A stretch of DNA of 64,000 bases from Moesziomyces globuligerus (taxonomy: Eukaryota; Basidiomycota; Ustilaginomycetes; Ustilaginales; Ustilaginaceae). Position 1 is the stretch's first letter; each line of letters begins with the position of its first letter. A program made the translations under genes and the position numbers. The DNA lies in the NCBI GenBank assembly GCA_030849465.1, contig JARVLF010000021.1:248001-312000 (forward strand), written 5' to 3'. Below, piece after piece: positions 41,716 through 51,686 of the stretch. Below the pieces are notes generated by a model that saw only the letters and a program-made list of their open reading frames with translations, was not told the DNA's origin and did no database searches.

Positions 41716-43269
41716 CTAGAACTGCTGGACGTTGACGTTCCAGACCACATTGCCGAGCGGTTTCCTCGCGCCGAGAACGGGCTGCTGTACTGTCAAGTGA
41801 TTGGACGAGCTCTTGCTCGAGGGCATGCCGTTTGTCGACGTCGAGCTACGGTTCTCCTTCTCCTGCATCGAAGCGCGCGATGCAGGGACGGGGACGGGCA
41901 ACCCTGCTGCGGTAGCAGCCGCGACGAGTGGGTCGTGCAGCGAGTACAACGACAGTGGGGTGACGGGCATGTCGTCCTCGTCATCCTCGTCTTCGTCCTC
42001 GTCCATGGAGCGAGAAGGCGTCGACTGCACCGAAGATGCCGGCGTGGTAGGCTGCGAGCACATGGACTCGTCGTCGTCCGCGTCTTCGCCAGCCACCTCG
42101 GCGTTGCGGGTGACCGCCTGGGCAGGGAGCAGGCCCGAAGGCGGCGTTGACTTGGCAGCGGCAACGCGTGCGCGGTACCAGTCGCAGACCACGGTGGAGG
42201 CGTTGGAGAAGTAGGCGTACGAGTACTTCTTGATCAGGATCAGCGAGAGGTCCTGCAGGTTCTCGGACATGTATGCGTCGAGCATGTGCGCGGCCTTGGC
42301 GGCCTCGTCGGTAGGCAGCAGCTTGCCCGATTGCGGCAGGCCGCAGATGAAGCGCGCCAGGATGAGGGCACCCTTGGTGAGCGCCGACGACTTGAGCGAG
42401 ATAAAGTCGCGGTGGAACAGGCTCACTTCCAGGAAGAAGCGCGCCAGGTTCACCGTCTTGAGGTCTTCGCCGCCGCGCACGCTGTCAATGCGCAGCCATG
42501 CCTCGGCCGTAGGATGGCCCAGAGTCCAGCCGATGGTCGAGAGCACGTGGCCCTCCATCTGTGCGAACGCCGACTCGTCGTAGGCGTTGCAGCACATCTG
42601 GCTGAGTTCCTTGACCGTCGGCACGCGGTCCTTGGCATCCTCGAACTTGGCGGCGATCAGAAGCGCAGCGCAGCCGACGAGCTGGTAGTGACGCTTGTAC
42701 ACGATACGCTTCGAAACGTAGCGGTCCACGATGTTCATCGTGAGGAAGAGCGTCTCGGGACGCAGCTTGAACGTCTGGTGGATCTCGATGAGGAAGTCCA
42801 CCAGGTACGGGCGCATGAACCACTTGAGTTCCGGCTGCACGTCCATGAGCTCGACGGCAGCCACCGTTTGTGTCTCCATGTGGTGCATGTGCTCGATCAC
42901 CTCCTCTTGGTACTCCTCCTCGAAGAGAAGTGCGCGGATGTTGGCGCTGATCTTGCTGGTCGAGGCTGCCGAGGGAATGGTGGAGGTAGCAGCCGAAGTG
43001 TCTGCGGTCCTAGACTCGCCAGACGAGGTCGAGTAGGAGGAAGACACAGTCGATCCGGTGCTGGAGGTCGAGGCACGCTTGGCGGCCATTTGGATCGCGG
43101 CGTCCTGCTTGGAAGGGTCGAGAGGAGAGGTGCTCCTGCCTCGCGAGGAGCGAGGGCGTGAGTTTGACGAAGCGGCGCTCGAGGAGGCGGAGCTGATGCG
43201 ATGTTGACGGCTGTAAGCCGAGGCTCGTCGCGAGAGGGAGGCGTTGCTGGTGCTGGCGGGTGGCGTCAT
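41716..43269 (-). CDS. G1-type cyclin (Cln/Puc1-like)
   Basis: Single-exon ORF of 517 aa. Cyclins of this group activate Cdk1 at G1/S and, in smuts, steer budding against filament formation. The Ser/Thr-rich N-terminus (1-100) is followed by the cyclin box (about 110-260): HMHHMETQTVAAVELMDVQ, WFMRPYLVDFLIEIHQTFKL, MNIVDRYVSKRIVYKRHYQL and LIAAKFEDAKDRVPTVKEL. A second cyclin fold follows (LARFFLEVSLFHRDFI...). The C-terminal tail has acidic runs and Ser/Thr-Pro sites suited to phosphorylation-dependent turnover. It resembles the U. maydis G1 cyclin Cln1 by my recollection; the symbol is left blank because paralogues cannot be compared here. Confidence 0.88.
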   Translation of the reverse strand: MTPPASTSNASLSRRASAYSRQHRISSASSSAASSNSRPRSSRGRSTSPLDPSKQDAAIQMAAKRASTSSTGSTVSSSYSTSSGESRTADTSAATSTIPSAASTSKISANIRALLFEEEYQEEVIEHMHHMETQTVAAVELMDVQPELKWFMRPYLVDFLIEIHQTFKLRPETLFLTMNIVDRYVSKRIVYKRHYQLVGCAALLIAAKFEDAKDRVPTVKELSQMCCNAYDESAFAQMEGHVLSTIGWTLGHPTAEAWLRIDSVRGGEDLKTVNLARFFLEVSLFHRDFISLKSSALTKGALILARFICGLPQSGKLLPTDEAAKAAHMLDAYMSENLQDLSLILIKKYSYAYFSNASTVVCDWYRARVAAAKSTPPSGLLPAQAVTRNAEVAGEDADDDESMCSQPTTPASSVQSTPSRSMDEDEDEDDEDDMPVTPLSLYSLHDPLVAAATAAGLPVPVPASRASMQEKENRSSTSTNGMPSSKSSSNHLTVQQPVLGARKPLGNVVWNVNVQQF

Positions 43270-45858
43270 AATGGATAGTGTGATTTGATGCGGAGTCCTT
43301 CAAAGTCTGATGGGATGCTGTCGTGTTGTCATGTATGATCGTGTGGTGACGGAATAAAGCGGATGCAAATGGAGCCAAGACCAGAGAATGAACCGGACAG
43401 TATGATGGAGCAAGTGATGGCGAGACGAACAAGAGAGTGTAAGGGAGTCAAGAGTCGGAAACCGGGAGGGTGGAGGGTCAGCGTCGGCAACAATGTTGAA
43501 GGGAGGGGAAAGATTATGGAGTGGAGAGGCTTGGAATCACGAGGGCGTTCCGGAGGCCTTATGGCCAAAGGCGCGAGTCTTTTAAGGAAGCGGGCCAGGC
43601 ATCGACCGTCGGCTGAATTGTAAAACAGCCCGAGTGAGCTCCGACTTCGCTAGGATGCCTAGACGACGTCTTGCGGAACGGATACGGCCTGTCGCATGAA
43701 GGGAGGGACACATAGGGAGGGGAGAGGGAGGCTTGTGTCACTTACCTTGGAAGTCGCGGTCGTGTGTGGCAGGGAATGTGACAAGCGCGATTTCTGGAAT
43801 GACCAAGGAATATCGATCGTAGGCTCGGACAGAAGGCAGGCACTTGAGAGTATCGCCGGCGTGCGGAATGCGTGATGGACGGGGCGCAGAGGCAGAGCTC
43901 AATTAGAGCTCGTCGAGGCTGACTGCGGTACGGTGCGGGAATGGTGCGCCGCGTAACAAACAAATGTCGGAGATCGAAAGTCGAGAGTGTCCTAGGTGGC
44001 CTGTCAGGGGTGCTGTGGCTACGAGAGGTGAAGCATATAGCGAGGAGACACGCAAGGCGTAGAGAGCCGCGGCAGTGGCGAGGGAGTGGCATCGAGGATG
44101 TGCGTTGCAGCAGCCGCAGGCCCGTCGGTGGCATGCAGAGTCGCAAAGTGATGGATCGCATACAAGTCCGCGCAGCGTCCATGCATCGCATTGTTTGTCG
44201 GGAGGGGGCGATGCCGAAGGGACAATGTGACGAGTGGAGGGAATGCGAGCGGCGTGCAGGGCAGGAGCGGAGCCGCGCATTGATGAGTGCGAGCGGAGCA
44301 ATTGATGGGCGATATCAATTTGGACACAAGCGACGGACGACGCGCCAGCGGAGCCAGACAAGCAAAAAAGCAGTTGACGTGCCAAGGACGCGAGCCAACG
44401 GAGGCGCATCGGCAGGGTCGCACAGCGGCGGTATCCGCAGATGAGCAGGTCCAGGCGATCGGCGGTGCACACCAAAGGCATACAGCGGAGCAGCCAGGAG
44501 ATGCAAGCCATGCATCACGCAGACGATCGAATGGGCGTACGAGGCGATCGCATCGAGTTGGCGTCGGAAGGCCAGATCGGCATATTCAAGGGGGGGAATG
44601 GGAAAGTGGAGCAGGAAGGGTCAGTACTCCGCTTTGCAACAAGGACGAGGGACAAGAGGCCCAGACGAGAGAATGTACGTACGTGTGCAAGGGAGGTGTT
44701 GGATCGAAGAGTGCTGGAGAAGTGCGGAATGAGGAGACTTGCGTTCGATGCCTGCAGTGTCAGAGAAGGATGGCATGGGATGGAGAGGGGATCGACGAGG
44801 CGCAGGCAGGCGCAGGGGGAGCGGCCAGGTACGTGATCCGTAAGCGAAGGAATGCATGGCGACGAGCGCACAAATTGACAGGCGGAGCAGCAAGCGAGCC
44901 GTGGAGGTAGGCAGAGTCGCCGCATGAACCAGGGACGTCAAGAGCGTCGTTGCAGCAGCGCGCAGGGGCGAGCCAGTGGGACGTTGAGAGGTAGCGTAGG
45001 GGCAATGGGAGCACAGATATGCACGGCGCGAGGACGAGCCAGAGAGGTTGCATGTGCAGTGAAATATGGGCCGCGCGTGGCATGCAGTGGCATGTCAGAG
45101 AGCGATATGGCCAGCCGTAGTCGACAGAGTGGCATCGGGCACGACGCAGTGCGAGAGCCATGTCAAAGAGCGGCAAGGGGTGCAGGTCATGTCAACGCCA
45201 ACGCGCATACGCCGATTGCGTGCCAGGCAAGGGGCGCAGCAGGTTGGAAAAATGTCGAAAATTGGGATCGCCGATGTGATGCCAAATTTGAGTATTTTTT
45301 GGTTGTAAATCGGGTCCCGATGGTATCCGGGGTCGACGCGAGTCGCAGGTCGTGAAGCGAGGGGCCGCGTGACAGTCAGATGCAAGGAGCACGATGCCGA
45401 GAGGAATGGAAGGTCGTGGTTCGACAGGTCGGCCAGGTGCAGGCGATGGAGACGAAGATGTGCGACAGGAGGCGGAAGCATTGGTAACGTAAGGCGGTGT
45501 GGAGCAAGAGGGAAGATAGCAAAGTGGGGAGAGGAGAGGGTAAGAATCGTTCGTCAGTATGGCTTGTTCGAGGTGTGGTGGAGAGACCTCGAATGGTCTG
45601 TTCCCGAGCTTCATGGATCAACCCGAAGGATATAAACGCATCCATTCCTGATCGTGATCCAGTCCTTGCCCCAGGATGGTGGACCTCTCCCATGTTACTT
45701 CGATGCTCCCGCGCGATCATATTCAGGTGATGGCGGACGCGAACTAGCTGACCCCTTTGCCTATGGTGCGGCCTTCTGACCTACTGACCAGCTCCATCCT
45801 CTCTGAGTTGTGCATCGCACTTTCCGGCCCCGAAGGTACAGTCCGATGGCTCGGCAAG

Positions 45859-45975
45859 GTATGTCCATGGTCTTGCCGCTCAGTGAGGCCTTTGAGTCGT
45901 GCTGATGGTGGCTCTGCTGATTCGTGGTCGTCGCTTCCTATCCCCTCCTCGACGCTGCTGATTCTGCACTTACAG
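45859..45975 (+). other. Candidate spliceosomal intron in the gene-poor region
   Basis: The plus strand reads GGCAAG|GTATGT at the left edge and CTGATTCTGCACTTACAG|GAATGG at the right edge, with a CTGAT branch-like motif close to the acceptor; length 117 nt. Joining the flanks keeps short open frames in two phases, but no gene can be assigned. It may belong to a non-coding or small-protein transcript. Confidence 0.3.
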
Positions 45976-47394
45976 GAATGGAAATCAGTCGCCAGATGTC
46001 TTTGTTGAGGTCGAAATGAGAGTGAGTGTGCAAAAGAGCGTGGTGGGACGTCGAGCTGGAGACCAAGGTCGAAGTCGGAGGAGAAAAGAGTGTGGTGGAT
46101 CGTGAGTCGATCTGGTGGGGCCGCAACGGTGGAGTGGAAGTGATTGGGAAGGGGACGGGAACTGAGAGGAGAGAGTGATGCTGATAGGGAAGAGGGAAGG
46201 ACTGATGGTGATGGCGAGGAGAGATGGGTATATACCTTGCAAGGTCTTGGCAGGAGGACGACGATCTCGACTATTGACTCTGCGTCAGGCGAATCGAGGC
46301 GAGAGCTGGGGTATCGATTTGTTTGAGGAAGCGGAGAGCTGATGGACCGGCCATGCGCAGTCTTCCGAGAGCTGGCAAGCAGAGAGCGATGTGCTTGACG
46401 TCGAGGAGGGATGGGCACAAGTTTGGCGTCGTCGGCGCGGATCTGCACGACTCAGGTCCGCTCGGAAGCAATGTCGATCAGGTATGCATAGGATTGCGTC
46501 CGACGGGCGTGGCGGGGCAGGGAGCTTGTGTCTAGGATGGTGTGTGCGCAGCGCTGAGGCCGATGTGAGTTGAGCTGCGGGGGCTGGTGTAGTAGTGGCT
46601 TGAGCTCGAGCCGAACGGGCTCTGCTAGACAGGCAGCAAAGGTAGGAACGGGCTCGGGCAGCAGAAGCTGATATGCAGCAGGTACATCAAGAGGCGCAGC
46701 GTTTGCGTCGCGGGGTGTCGATGGCCGACAAGGACGAAGGCGAGTCCGAGCGGATGATGCTCCTCCCGGTAGGCTATTGAGGTCGCGAAGATCGCAGCGC
46801 GAGCTGGCGCTTAGGTGGAAGGTGCTGTACCGTTGAAGACGAGGCTTGTGGTGCGGTCTTGGAAGTATGATGCAGGTCCGACGGGCAGCATGCGGCTGGG
46901 GACACTCGAAGCCCGAGAGACGATGACACCAGGGCGTTGGCGTTGGAGGAAGCGGCCGGAGAGGAGGCTAGAGGCGCTCAAGTGGAGAGACTGTGGCGGC
47001 ATGAGCGTGGTATGTAGGCAGAGCTCGGTGAAATGTATGCGGGTCGGCCTCGAGACTGGGAAAGGCTGGGTGAGGCAGCGACGTGCTGAGGAGGCATACC
47101 AACCGGGCCTCGGACATGGGCTGCAGCTCGCGGTGGAGGGAGGAGATCGCAGGCACATGGACGCCGAGTCGCTGCATCGCTCGGGCAAGTATGCGCCCGG
47201 AGGAGCGAAAGCAGGAAGAAATGCTCCTATGCGCGGCGGCTTCATCGGCTGTCGCAGCGGCAACGTCGCCCCGAGCCATTCAACAGCCGGTGGGTGGGAT
47301 GGATTTTTTCGCAGTGCATCGTGTCGCGCGAGGCCTTGTTCGGGAGATCCGAGACAGGCGATGTGCGAGAGCAGGAGCACAGTAGCTGCAGGTG

Positions 47395-47412
47395 CAGCAG
47401 CAGCAGCAGCAG
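47395..47412. repeat. (CAG)6 trinucleotide run
   Basis: Six perfect CAG units in the gene-poor region. No reading frame around it is supported. Confidence 0.9.
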
Positions 47413-50242
47413 CTTCGTGGAGCGCTCGTCTGGAAGACGACCCTGAGCTGCTGCAGGTGTGACTTGCGGTAGCCCTGGCCAGGGTCCGCTCGGCGTTGGG
47501 TTTCAATCACTACACTGCGCAGATGCGCTTCGGTCAGAATTATGCATGTTTGCTGCACGTCGAGCTGCTGCCGCCGACGCGCTTTCCTTTCTCGCTCCCA
47601 TGGCACCACAAATGCGCTTGCTGGCGGCAGCTGCACCTTCAAATTGGCACCTCGTCGAGCGATCACGACCAGCATCACACGCACAACTCGATCTGCCTCA
47701 AATGTGCAGCGGCCAGTGAGACTCTCCCAGCACATTCTTATCTCCCGGGAAACGGTCGAAAGCCTGGTTTGGCGTGACACTCATCTTCGTCCACTGCCCC
47801 CTCACATCACCCCGATCTACGAATGTGAGCATAGATACTATGGGGCATGCACGCCAAGGCAGCGCGAAGCGATCACGAATGGGACGAGCTCCTCAGAGCA
47901 AGGAAGGAGGTCGATTCGGTGCCAGATTCTTCGTGCCGACGGCTTGCTCGAGCATGAAATGATCATGCGCGACCGAACAGCGTGAGAAGCGAGGCCTGGT
48001 TCCGCGGACAGATACAGTGTGCTGTTGATATCGGGATATCGCATGTTGAAGTGGTAATTGCGGACCAAAGGGTCACAGCGGTATGGAAGAGAAGTATGCC
48101 GCTCGCTTGTGCGTCGGAGACACATCAACCCCTGGCAGGCGTGACCGAAGGGTCCAGGCCGTGGCTCCTTCCCATGCGACTGCAGTAATCGGCTTCGGGA
48201 GAAGGAACTAAAGCCTGTCGGGGAGCCCGATGAGGCGCTTTCCTCTCGGCTCGGGCTCCACTCTGCTGCGGGGTGCGCTTCCTCGCTCGCCTGCGTCGTC
48301 ACACGCTCGCGGGCATGATCGTGTGGCGAGTTCGGCGGCGCCCGAGCTGAGATTCCGCACAGGCAAGCGAAGGGAATGCCTTGGCGATCATCGCATCGCT
48401 CTGTGTGGGCAAGTGTGACTTTGTAAAGGGCGTCCGAGGGCGTACGCTTGTGCTTCGGTAGCCGCATACCGCCTACCACCGTCTGCAGGCGGCTGTCGAC
48501 CCGGACCGATGGAAGACGAGCTTTGCTCGGCAGGCCTCAGTGTCGCTGTCCTTTGCAGTACTCGCTCGACCTCGCCAATGCAAGAGGCGGGAAGTACACG
48601 GCCGCTCGGCGTGCAGACGCTTGCTATGCGAGGCTCGCGTGCTCATGCTCGAGATCGCTCCAAACAAAAGACGAGTTGCTATTCCGGCAACAAGGTGTGG
48701 TCACACCTCGCTTACGTGCGACCCGATTTGTTTGCACCTTGATCTCGCCGTCGCCATTCGCGCCACCAGCGTCGCGACCTTAGCGAGGCAATGGATGCAT
48801 TAGACCCTTGGCGACATCCGAGCCTCTCGGCGAGGCTCTACACACCCTCGTATCTGCGTCTTCGCTACTACACCACATGCTGGGAGGCGGAAGGTCGGAT
48901 AAGTTACGAAGCTATGGGATCCAAGCCAATGGCATCGAGCCTCGGTTCGAAGGGAGGGTTCCAGGACTGCATCGACCGATCCGTACTGCCTTGGCACCTG
49001 CTTCTTGAAGCAGAGGTCGGCGTTTGGCATGGTCGTGTCGGCATCGCCTTTCCGTAGCACGCGGCGTGCTGTGCTGCTCCTTTCGATCTGTTTCGCGCCG
49101 CTCTGGCATGTGCGATTTGAGCGAACTGCCTCGGCGACTTGCAACATCCACCTGTCCTTCCGTTCCCGCGCCGGCTGTGCTTGCTCGGCGATCCTGGGCC
49201 TCGCTGTGTCCGGAAAGTCTTCGCTGAGGACGACGCTGCGTGTAGGCCCGGGCCAGCTTGCCGAATTGCAGCGGGCTTGCAGACTGCCCGATGTCGCCGC
49301 GCTCTGAAAGCGCCTATCGTACCTCGATCGACCTTCCGCCTCTGATGCGCGCGAACAGATCTGTTTGCCGGTAGTTTGTATGCCCTCCGGCGTCGCGATT
49401 GTTTGCTCGCTTGCACGAGAAGATTACCACTGCGCGGAAAAGAAGTGCGCCGGCTCCGAGGCGAGCATGGATCGCATGGTCTGCCTTGCGACGCGTTGCC
49501 GAGGCGCAGCTGTGCAGCTCTGAGACCAACACTTGAAGCGACGTGACCGTAGGAAAACGCACCCTTGCTCAAATCACGTCCAAGCCACCCGATCGTCCCG
49601 ATGTACGGCGGGTTCCCGATAGGGAACGCCCCTCTCCGCTTTCTGCCGATGCTAGACCCTCGGTGCTCTGCGGTGAGTATAAGCTTCGATACCACGTGTA
49701 CCACTGTGCGGTACTGTGTGGTCCGATCGATGCGAAGAATAAGGCGGGAATGATCAGGTCCGCCTGCTTAGCTGAGCTTCGATCAAGGTCGCAAAGCCAA
49801 GAGGCCTTTTGCTAGAAGCGAATTTGCGAACTGGACAAAACTCGCTATGAAAATACGGGCACGAAAATGCCGCAAGAGAAAAACCGGCTCAGGCGCCAAT
49901 GTCACATCTCATATGCAAACGTACCATGTACAGCTTATGTATCAAGCAAGCTAACGACGCGGCTGTAAGTCAACGTTCATCGCAGAAGAGACGCAGGATA
50001 GCGGCTGTACGGCATACGGCCGACAGATGGCGGCAGGGTGCTCGTCAGGGTGCAGGTCGTGTCGTGTGTCCCTCACCCGGGTCCCGACTTCCGACCACAA
50101 ATTTTCGAAGGCCACAAATTTCCCAGGTGGTCCAACCCGTGGAAGGGCGCTGCGCAGAAATCCAGGAACACCACCTTTCGCATCTTCCTGCGCAAGACCA
50201 CCACCCAACGATCCGCTCTCGACCAACAGCAGAAGGCACAAC

Positions 50243-51565
50243 ATGGTCTCTTTCAACTGCGACGGCTGCGGCGACGTGGTCAAGAAGCCCAAGCTGCAGC
50301 AGCACTTTAACCGCTGCTACGCGCCCGTGACGTGCCTCGACTGCTCGCAGCAGTTCAACAGCCCGAACGAGTTCAAGAGCCACAACACGTGCGTCAGCGA
50401 GGCCGAGAAGTACGAGAGGAGCGTCTATCGCGGACCGAAGCACCAGCAGCAGAACGGCGCGAACGGCCTGAACGGCACGCCCAACAGACAGGCCAACCGC
50501 TCGCAGCCTAACACACCTGCCAAAGCCACCGAGACGCCCCGCCCCGTCGTGGCCCCGCAGGCAGCAGGGGCCTCCACGCCGAGCAAGCCCGAGGCCTCCA
50601 ACGTGCAGAACGGAAAGAGGAAGAGGGAGGATGACGGCGAGGACGAAGTGAAGGAGGCTACCGAGACCAAGGAAACGAAGAAGGAGAAGAAGGAGAAGAA
50701 GGAGAAGAAGGAGAAGAAGGAGAAGAAGGAGAAGAAGGAGAAGAAGAAGAAAGACAAGAAGGAGAAGGTCTCTGAGGAAGCAGAGGACAGTGCCAGTGAC
50801 GACGCCGAATCGGAGGAAGATGCGGCAGAGCACGAGCAGGATGACCCGATGCAGGCGCAAGCGGAGGAGGAGAAGATCATCAAGCCGCTCTCCGAGACGG
50901 AGCTGGAAGCGTTCAAGAAGAAGCAGCGCAAGCTGGGCATTGTGTACATCTCGCGCATCCCACCGGGCATGACTCCGGCCAAGGTGCGACACATCCTGTC
51001 GAACTTTGGCGAGCTGGGTCGGATCTACCTGCAGGATGGGAGCAAGACGGGCGAGGGCAAGAAGAAGCGGAGCGTAGCGCACTACACCGAGGGCTGGGTG
51101 GAGTTCACCTCCAAGAAGGTGGCCAAGGCGGCGGCCGAGATGCTCAACGCGCAGCCGATCGGCGGGCTTGCGGCGAGCAACTCGAAGAAATCCGGCTCGG
51201 GCGGAGGAAGCACCAAGATGGGCAAGAGCAGCAAGCGATTCCAGGACGACGTGTGGACCATGAAGTATCTCAAGGGCTTCAAGTGGCATATGCTGTCGGA
51301 ACAGATGGCCCAGGAGAGAGCAAGCCATACGGCTAGGTTGAGAACCGAGCTCAGCCAGTCGGCCTACGAGCAGAAGGATTACCTCAAGAAGGTCGAGCGC
51401 GCACGTGTCCAGAAGGACAAGCTCGAACGCAGGAAGCGCAAGGCAGAGAAGCTCGGGACCGAGCTCGACAACCAATCGGGCATGGAAAAGGCCCGCACCT
51501 TCAAGCAGAGGAAGCCCGTCCTCAAAGACGTCCGCGACCAGGCCCAGGCTCAAGCCGAGCCCTAA
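50243..51565 (+). CDS. LYAR-type zinc finger fused to ESF2/ABT1 RRM protein
   Basis: One uninterrupted ORF of 440 aa from ATG 50243. Residues 4-55 are the LYAR double C2HC finger: Cys6, Cys9, His21, Cys25 and Cys31, Cys34, His47, Cys50. A Lys/Glu-rich tract (about 124-176, KKE repeats) and an acidic region follow. Residues about 225-390 match ESF2/ABT1: KLGIVYISRIPPGMTPAKVR with the RRM, FGELGRIYLQ, GWVEF, then DDVWTMKYLKGFKWHMLSEQ and a basic coiled C-terminus. LYAR and Esf2 are both nucleolar ribosome-biogenesis factors; Esf2 acts in 18S processing through Dbp8. They are separate genes in the organisms I know. An in-frame upstream ATG (50027) gives an unlikely extension. Confidence 0.9.
   Translation: MVSFNCDGCGDVVKKPKLQQHFNRCYAPVTCLDCSQQFNSPNEFKSHNTCVSEAEKYERSVYRGPKHQQQNGANGLNGTPNRQANRSQPNTPAKATETPRPVVAPQAAGASTPSKPEASNVQNGKRKREDDGEDEVKEATETKETKKEKKEKKEKKEKKEKKEKKEKKKKDKKEKVSEEAEDSASDDAESEEDAAEHEQDDPMQAQAEEEKIIKPLSETELEAFKKKQRKLGIVYISRIPPGMTPAKVRHILSNFGELGRIYLQDGSKTGEGKKKRSVAHYTEGWVEFTSKKVAKAAAEMLNAQPIGGLAASNSKKSGSGGGSTKMGKSSKRFQDDVWTMKYLKGFKWHMLSEQMAQERASHTARLRTELSQSAYEQKDYLKKVERARVQKDKLERRKRKAEKLGTELDNQSGMEKARTFKQRKPVLKDVRDQAQAQAEP
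50676..50768 (+). repeat. Imperfect AAGGAGAAG coding microsatellite
   Basis: Purine-only tandem units encode a (KKE)n tract in the linker between the LYAR finger and the ESF2 part. Copy number probably varies among strains (inference). Confidence 0.85.
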
Positions 51566-51686
51566 TCATCCCCTCCACAGCTTCATACATCTCATCCCAC
51601 AGTCTACGTCCGTCATCGCATTTGAACAGTGTAACCATGTTGTTAGTGCATTATCGGTGACTGCGAGACCTAGCTCCAGGATTGGT

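Larger units (their letters stand above)
43270..50242. other. About 7 kb without a supportable gene, upstream of the G1 cyclin
   Basis: This is by far the longest gene-free stretch in the window. From 43270 to about 46300 the minus strand (cyclin sense) is C/T-rich, as in fungal promoters and leaders. A consensus splice donor on that strand (AAG|GTAAGTGAC at 43745) could belong to a 5'-UTR intron. On the plus strand a well-formed intron lies at 45859-45975. A (CAG)6 run lies at 47395-47412. Frames such as 46811-47506 (-) and 48904-49704 (-) show no domains. No transposon ends, tRNA or rRNA are recognised. Confidence 0.5.

Noticed and set aside
46811..47506. 231-codon minus-strand frame
   Set aside because: Low-complexity Ser/Pro/Ala/Arg translation, including the CAG run read as poly-Ala; no domain seen.
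48904..49704. 266-codon minus-strand frame in the gene-poor region
   Set aside because: Arg/Ser/Gly-rich with no recognisable motif, splice support or start context; cannot be distinguished from chance.
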